Source: Muribaculaceae bacterium (GTDB taxonomy: Bacteria > Bacteroidota > Bacteroidia > Bacteroidales > Muribaculaceae). Taken from it: a stretch of 18,489 nucleotides of DNA. The position numbers and the translations under genes were made by a program. The DNA lies in assembly GCA_009775375.1 (NCBI GenBank), contig VSPO01000065.1, positions 1 to 18,489 on the forward strand, given 5' to 3'. The notes under the pieces were generated by a model, which was not told where the DNA came from, did not search any database, and saw only the letters and a program-made list of their open reading frames with translations. Below are positions 14,111-18,489 of the stretch, one piece after another (position 1 is the stretch's first letter; each line of letters opens with the position of its first letter).

Positions 14111-15588
14111 ATGTCGACATTATTTCTCAGAACAAGCCTGACAACATTCTCCACATGATGTGTCTGAGGAAACATATCTACCGGCTGCACGTCTGTCACC
14201 TTGTACTTAGCATCAAGGATTGCAAGATCGCGAGCTTGGGTGGCAGGATTGCAACTGACATATACGATTACTTCCGGCGCGGCATTCATAATCACTTTTA
14301 TTACGTCTTCATGCATTCCCGCCCTTGGGGGATCCACGATCATAACGTCAGGCCGATCATGTTTTTCTATAAAATCGTCTGTCAAGATATCCTTCATGTC
14401 GCCTGCATAAAATAAGGTGTTGTCAAGATGATTCACCTCAGCATTGAGCTTGGCATCGGCAATTGCTTCCTCCACATATTCGATACCTATGACTTGACGG
14501 GCTTGACGGGCTACGAAGTTAGCTATCGTACCGGTTCCGGTATAAAGATCGTATACTAAAGGTTTATTTTCCTTGGCAGAGTCTATTCCAGGATCAAGGC
14601 CAGCAAAATGACGCGCCACCTTATATAATTCATATGCCTGCGACGAGTTTGTCTGATAAAATGATTTCGCATTTACCCGGAAACGCAAACCTTCCATCTC
14701 CTCTTCTATGTATTCGGGGCCATTAAATGAAACCACCTTTTGATCGGCTATGGAATCATTGAGTTTTAGATTCACGACATATAGCAATGACGTAATCCAG
14801 GGGAAACGCTGCCTTACCGCCTCCATGATTCTCATTATCGCCCCCTCGTCGTTTTCTCCAAAAGTAAGGCATACCATCACCTGTCCCGTGGAAGCAGTCC
14901 TTAGCATCAACGTCCGCAAAAGTCCTTTGTTCTCCTTTATATTATAGAAAGAATACCCCTCGCGGTCGCAAAAATCGAAAATGAAATTTCTGATTTCGTC
15001 ACCTATATTGTGCTGAAGATGGCAATCATCGATATGCAGCACCTTATCGAAGGCTCCGGGAATATGAAAACCAAGAGCATTTCCACTATCTAAAAACTCT
15101 TTTCCCGACTTAATATCCTCCCACGACCTCCACTTCTTGTTCGAGAAAGTATATTCCATCTTATTTCTATATTCCCATTCATTATTCGAACCCAGCGCCG
15201 CAGGAATTGCCGGCAATTCCACCTTGGCTATTCTTTCCAATGCATCGACCACTTGTTGCCTCTTATGCCTTAATTGCTCCTCATATGGAAGATGCTGCCA
15301 TTTGCATCCTCCACACGTCCCAAACGACTGACAAGCCGCCTCTCTTCTGAGCGTAGAAGGCTTAACAATCCTGACGATGTGTCCTTCTGCATATGAATGC
15401 TTCTTCTTGTCTATTTTGATGTCCACTATATCGCCGGGCGCAGCATATGGCACGAATACTACAATAGGAGATTCATCGGTCTCCTTGATTTTAGTACGCG
15501 CTATTGCTTTTCCCTCTGCAGCCACTCCCGTGACCTCAATATTTTCCAATATTGGTAGTTCTTTTCTTTTTCTTGCCATATTTGACAT
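14107..15588 (-). CDS. rlmD: 23S rRNA (uracil-C5)-methyltransferase, RlmD/RumA family
   Basis: A 493-residue SAM-dependent methyltransferase expected to make 5-methyluridine in 23S rRNA (U1939 in E. coli numbering; EC 2.1.1.190). An N-terminal TRAM domain spans about 14-76. The iron-sulfur cluster cysteines are C86, C92, C95 (FGTCGGCKWQH) and C189. The SAM-binding loop is LVYDLYTGTGTIANF near 344-358. DPPRAGMH follows at 419-426, and the catalytic nucleophile is C446 in YVSCNPATQARDL. The set of four cluster cysteines favours RlmD-type over TrmA. Exact target position cannot be proven from sequence. The start may instead be M4 (15579), giving MARKRKELP, which fits relatives better as I recall and leaves room for a short leader after the -7 box. 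It heads a four-gene minus-strand operon. Confidence 0.93.
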   Translation of the reverse strand: MSNMARKRKELPILENIEVTGVAAEGKAIARTKIKETDESPIVVFVPYAAPGDIVDIKIDKKKHSYAEGHIVRIVKPSTLRREAACQSFGTCGGCKWQHLPYEEQLRHKRQQVVDALERIAKVELPAIPAALGSNNEWEYRNKMEYTFSNKKWRSWEDIKSGKEFLDSGNALGFHIPGAFDKVLHIDDCHLQHNIGDEIRNFIFDFCDREGYSFYNIKENKGLLRTLMLRTASTGQVMVCLTFGENDEGAIMRIMEAVRQRFPWITSLLYVVNLKLNDSIADQKVVSFNGPEYIEEEMEGLRFRVNAKSFYQTNSSQAYELYKVARHFAGLDPGIDSAKENKPLVYDLYTGTGTIANFVARQARQVIGIEYVEEAIADAKLNAEVNHLDNTLFYAGDMKDILTDDFIEKHDRPDVMIVDPPRAGMHEDVIKVIMNAAPEVIVYVSCNPATQARDLAILDAKYKVTDVQPVDMFPQTHHVENVVRLVLRNNVDI

Positions 15589-15600
15589 ATTTTATGACTG

Positions 15601-15608
15601 CAAAATTA
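15601..15608 (-). promoter_or_regulatory. -7 box for the rlmD operon
   Basis: Minus-strand TAATTTTG fits TAnnTTTG and is followed by CAG, as in the LysM operon promoter. It ends 12 nt before the first ATG and 21 nt before the preferred second ATG. Its upstream element would fall on the ppdK -7 box. Confidence 0.45.
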
Positions 15609-15630
15609 GTGAATTTACCGAAGATTTTAT

Positions 15631-15638
15631 TAAATTTG
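15631..15638 (+). promoter_or_regulatory. -7 box for ppdK
   Basis: TAAATTTG followed by CA, with GATTTT two bases upstream (15623-15628). It lies 146 nt before the ppdK start, so it predicts a long leader of about 140 nt. The rlmD -7 box is only 22 bp away on the other strand. Confidence 0.5.
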
Positions 15639-15652
15639 CACATGCAATTTGA

Positions 15653-15669
15653 CTTGGACATGCTCCAAG
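15653..15669 (+). other. Hairpin in the predicted ppdK leader
   Basis: CTTGGA (15653-15658) pairs perfectly with TCCAAG (15664-15669) across the loop CATGC. It falls within the first 25 nt of the predicted ppdK transcript and could stabilise its 5' end. A stem this short can be chance. Confidence 0.3.
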
Positions 15670-15784
15670 CAGTATATAACCCAACCGACGACCTTAAAAA
15701 TAAATATTTTTTGAAGTTCGTTAATACTCTTTCGTAAAGAGATAATGAATTTAGAAACAACCTTGAATAAATAAATATTTTCAA

Positions 15785-18489
15785 ATGGCTAAAGCAATTT
15801 ATACATTCGGCGACGGAAAAGCCGAAGGTAATGCCGGGATGAGAAATCTTCTCGGCGGCAAGGGAGCTAACCTTGCAGAGATGAATCTTTTGGGAATGCC
15901 TGTGCCTCCCGGTTTCACAATCACAACCGATGTCTGCACGGAATATACCCAATACGGCCGCGACAAAGTCGTTGCCGACATCAAACAAGAAGTTGAGAAC
16001 GCCATTGCCCATGTTGAGAATCTCACAGGCAAGAAGTTTAACGACCCCTCTAATCCGTTATTGGTTTCAGTACGTTCAGGAGCCCGCGCATCTATGCCCG
16101 GCATGATGGACACAGTGCTCAACCTAGGCATGAACGATGCCACAGTAGAAACAATGGCTGTCAAGAGCGGCAACCCCCGTTTTGCCTGGGACAGCTATCG
16201 TCGCTTCGTACAGATGTATGGCGACGTTGTCCTTGGAATGAAGCCTAAGAGCAAAACCGACATCGACCCCTTCGAAGCCATCATGGACAAGGTTAAGGAG
16301 GGAAAAGGCATCAAATTCGATAACGAGCTTGACGTTGACGACCTGAAAGAGCTCGTTAAGCTTTTCAAGGCAGCCGTGAAAGACTACACAGGCAAAGACT
16401 TCCCGGAGTCTGCTTGGGAACAGCTTTGGGGCGGCATCTGCGCCGTATTCGACAGCTGGATGAACGAACGTGCTATCCTCTATCGCCGCATGAACCAGAT
16501 TCCCGAGGAATGGGGCACCGCTGTCAACGTACAGGCAATGGTCTATGGCAACATGGGCAATAACTCTGCCACAGGCGTGGCATTCAGCCGCGACGCAGCC
16601 ACAGGTGAGAATATTTTCAACGGAGAATATCTGATCAACGCCCAAGGCGAAGATGTCGTGGCAGGCGTGCGTACCCCCCAGCAAATCACTATTGAGGGAT
16701 CACGTCGTTGGGCCGCCCTTCAGGGAATCAGCGAGCAGGATCGTGCTTCCAAATATCCCTCTCTTGAGGAATCAATGCCAATTTGCGCAGCAGAACTTAT
16801 CTCTATCGCTCATCGTCTTGAAGACTACTACCGCGACATGCAAGATATGGAGTTCACCATTCAGGACGGCAAACTCTGGATGCTCCAGACCCGCAACGGC
16901 AAGCGTACGGGGGCTGCCATGGTGCGCATAGCAATGGATCTTCTCCGCGAAGGCATGATTGACGAAAAGACCGTCCTTCTTAGAATGGAGCCCCAAAAGC
17001 TCGATGAGTTGCTCCACCCCGTTTTCGACAAGAGCGATGTTAAGAAAGCCACGGTCATGGCAAAAGGTCTGCCGGCATCTCCCGGTGCTGCCGCAGGTCA
17101 GATCGTATTCCAGGCTGACGACGCAGAAGCATGGGCAGAGAAGAAAAAGAAAGTTGTGCTTGTCCGTATTGAGACTTCTCCCGAAGACCTCCGGGGCATG
17201 GCCGTAGCCCAAGGTATCCTTACGATGCGTGGCGGCATGACAAGCCATGCGGCTGTTGTTGCCCGCGGCATGGGCAAATGCTGTGTATCAGGAGCCGGAG
17301 AAATCAAAGTAGACTATAAGGCCAAGACTGTTGAAATGAACGGCAAGGTATACAACGAAGGTGACTGGATTTCGCTTAACGGTTCAACCGGAGAAGTATA
17401 CAATGGTCAGGTTCCGACCCGCGACCCTGAGCTCGACGGGGATTTCGGCGCAATCATGAATCTTGCGGCCAAATACACCAACACTCTTGTCCGCACGAAT
17501 GCCGACACTCCTCGCGACGCAAAACAGGCACGCAGTTTCGGAGCACAAGGCATCGGCCTCTGCCGCACGGAGCACATGTTCTTCGAGGGAGACAGAATCA
17601 AGGCTGTGCGTGAAATGATTCTCGCTTCTGATGTTGAGGGTCGTCGCCATGCCCTTGACAAGCTTCTCCCCATCCAGCGTGGTGACTTTGAAGGTATCTT
17701 TGAAGCCATGGATGGATTTGGAGTGACAATCCGTCTGCTTGATCCCCCTCTCCATGAATTCGTACCCCACCAGACAGCCACCCAGAAGGAACTTGCCTCT
17801 GAAATGGGTCTCTCCCTTGAGGAAGTTAAGGCCAAGGTTGATGCACTTGAGGAGTTCAACCCCATGCTCGGCCATCGTGGATGCCGTCTCGGAATCACAT
17901 ATCCTGAAATCACCGAGATGCAGACCCGAGCCATCATCGAAGCTGCCCTCAACTGCCAGAAACGTGGCATAAAGGTAATGCCTGAAATCATGGTTCCCCT
18001 CGTAGGTACTCTCAAAGAGCTTCAGAACCAGGCCAACGTAATCAACACCACAGCTTCTAAGGTATTTGAAGAGAGAGGCGAATCAATCCGCTACAAGGTC
18101 GGAACAATGATTGAGGTTCCACGTGCAGCCCTCACTGCCAACCAAATCGCAGAAGTTGCCGACTTCTTCTCATTCGGAACAAACGACCTCACCCAGATGA
18201 CCTTCGGATACTCCCGCGACGACGCTCCGAAGTTCCTCAAATTCTACAAGGAACACGGCATCTTGAAAGTAGATCCGTTTGAGGTGCTTGACCAAGAAGG
18301 TGTAGGCCAGCTCGTCAAGATGGGTGTAGAAAAAGGCCGTTCCACCAATCCCGATCTCAAAGTCGGCATCTGTGGAGAACACGGTGGCGAACCCAGCAGC
18401 GTAAAATTCTGTGCCAAACTTGGCATGAACTACGTAAGCTGCTCACCTTACCGCGTTCCCATCGCCCGCGTAGCTGCGGCGCAGGCTGC
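15785..18489 (+). CDS. ppdK: Pyruvate, phosphate dikinase (3' end cut by window edge)
   Basis: The reading frame is open from the ATG at 15785 to the window edge: 901 complete codons with no stop, probably lacking only a few of the roughly 905 residues usual in this group. The cytoplasmic enzyme (EC 2.7.9.1) interconverts PEP + AMP + PPi with pyruvate + ATP + Pi, serving PPi-linked glycolysis or PEP formation. The N-terminal ATP-grasp domain starts with LLGGKGANLAEM (22-33) and VSVRSGARASMPGMMDTVLN. The swivelling phosphohistidine domain has GGMTSHAAVVARGMG with H488. The C-terminal PEP/pyruvate barrel has R594 in GLCRTEHMFF, GTNDLTQMTFGYSRDD, and catalytic C863 in GICGEHGGEP. All phospho-transfer residues are intact. 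The start matches the conserved MxxxYTFGxGKAEG opening. The base composition is slightly richer in C-ending codons than its neighbours, as in highly expressed genes. It is divergent from rlmD. Confidence 0.96.
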   Translation, partial: MAKAIYTFGDGKAEGNAGMRNLLGGKGANLAEMNLLGMPVPPGFTITTDVCTEYTQYGRDKVVADIKQEVENAIAHVENLTGKKFNDPSNPLLVSVRSGARASMPGMMDTVLNLGMNDATVETMAVKSGNPRFAWDSYRRFVQMYGDVVLGMKPKSKTDIDPFEAIMDKVKEGKGIKFDNELDVDDLKELVKLFKAAVKDYTGKDFPESAWEQLWGGICAVFDSWMNERAILYRRMNQIPEEWGTAVNVQAMVYGNMGNNSATGVAFSRDAATGENIFNGEYLINAQGEDVVAGVRTPQQITIEGSRRWAALQGISEQDRASKYPSLEESMPICAAELISIAHRLEDYYRDMQDMEFTIQDGKLWMLQTRNGKRTGAAMVRIAMDLLREGMIDEKTVLLRMEPQKLDELLHPVFDKSDVKKATVMAKGLPASPGAAAGQIVFQADDAEAWAEKKKKVVLVRIETSPEDLRGMAVAQGILTMRGGMTSHAAVVARGMGKCCVSGAGEIKVDYKAKTVEMNGKVYNEGDWISLNGSTGEVYNGQVPTRDPELDGDFGAIMNLAAKYTNTLVRTNADTPRDAKQARSFGAQGIGLCRTEHMFFEGDRIKAVREMILASDVEGRRHALDKLLPIQRGDFEGIFEAMDGFGVTIRLLDPPLHEFVPHQTATQKELASEMGLSLEEVKAKVDALEEFNPMLGHRGCRLGITYPEITEMQTRAIIEAALNCQKRGIKVMPEIMVPLVGTLKELQNQANVINTTASKVFEERGESIRYKVGTMIEVPRAALTANQIAEVADFFSFGTNDLTQMTFGYSRDDAPKFLKFYKEHGILKVDPFEVLDQEGVGQLVKMGVEKGRSTNPDLKVGICGEHGGEPSSVKFCAKLGMNYVSCSPYRVPIARVAAAQA

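Noticed and set aside
15536..16012. 158-codon minus-strand frame spanning the rlmD-ppdK gap
   Set aside because: It overlaps both real genes and both promoter boxes and shows no conserved motif.
16124..16684. 186-codon open frame antisense to ppdK
   Set aside because: The plus-strand ppdK frame is continuous and carries all catalytic motifs. The antisense frame has none.
17407..18015. 202-codon open frame antisense to ppdK
   Set aside because: Ser/Arg-rich composition typical of antisense translation of a biased gene; no independent signal.

Overview
The window looks like chromosomal DNA of a Bacteroidales bacterium, perhaps a gut Muribaculaceae-type species. Supporting signs are TAnnTTTG-type -7 promoter boxes, no clear Shine-Dalgarno sequences, a PorT-like outer-membrane barrel, a LysM/periplasmic-binding-protein fusion, a folate-dependent histidine pathway, and a pyruvate phosphate dikinase that begins like Bacteroides enzymes. 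Placement is by inspection only. I saw no insertion sequence, phage gene, tRNA, rRNA or CRISPR array, and I found no clearly novel multi-gene system. The least explained features are the LysM/PBP-fold protein with its coupled barrel, the DUF2130 coiled-coil protein with a nuclease-like signature, and a strongly self-complementary stretch upstream of cdsA.

Layout. 1-295: non-coding, with nested inverted repeats and a promoter. 296-1108 (+): cdsA, phospholipid precursor synthesis. 1210-3863 (-): a two-gene envelope operon, a LysM x4 plus type I periplasmic-binding-fold protein followed, with an ATGA overlap, by a PorT-type beta-barrel. 4061-10614 (+): a complete histidine-degradation operon hutU-ftcD-hutI-hutH closed by a strong hairpin. 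10732-12120 (+): a DUF2130 coiled-coil protein. 12187-15588 (-): an operon read as rlmD, a nitroreductase-like gene, a P-loop kinase and a hexapeptide acetyltransferase, with overlaps at the first two junctions. 15785-end (+): ppdK, nearly complete and cut by the window edge.

How the genes work together. HutH deaminates histidine to urocanate, HutU hydrates it, HutI opens the ring to formiminoglutamate, and the fused FtcD moves the formimino group to tetrahydrofolate and then releases ammonia, giving glutamate, ammonia and 5,10-methenyl-THF. This is the vertebrate-style route rather than the HutG or HutF routes. The DNA between rlmD and ppdK carries two divergent promoters whose upstream elements must overlap.
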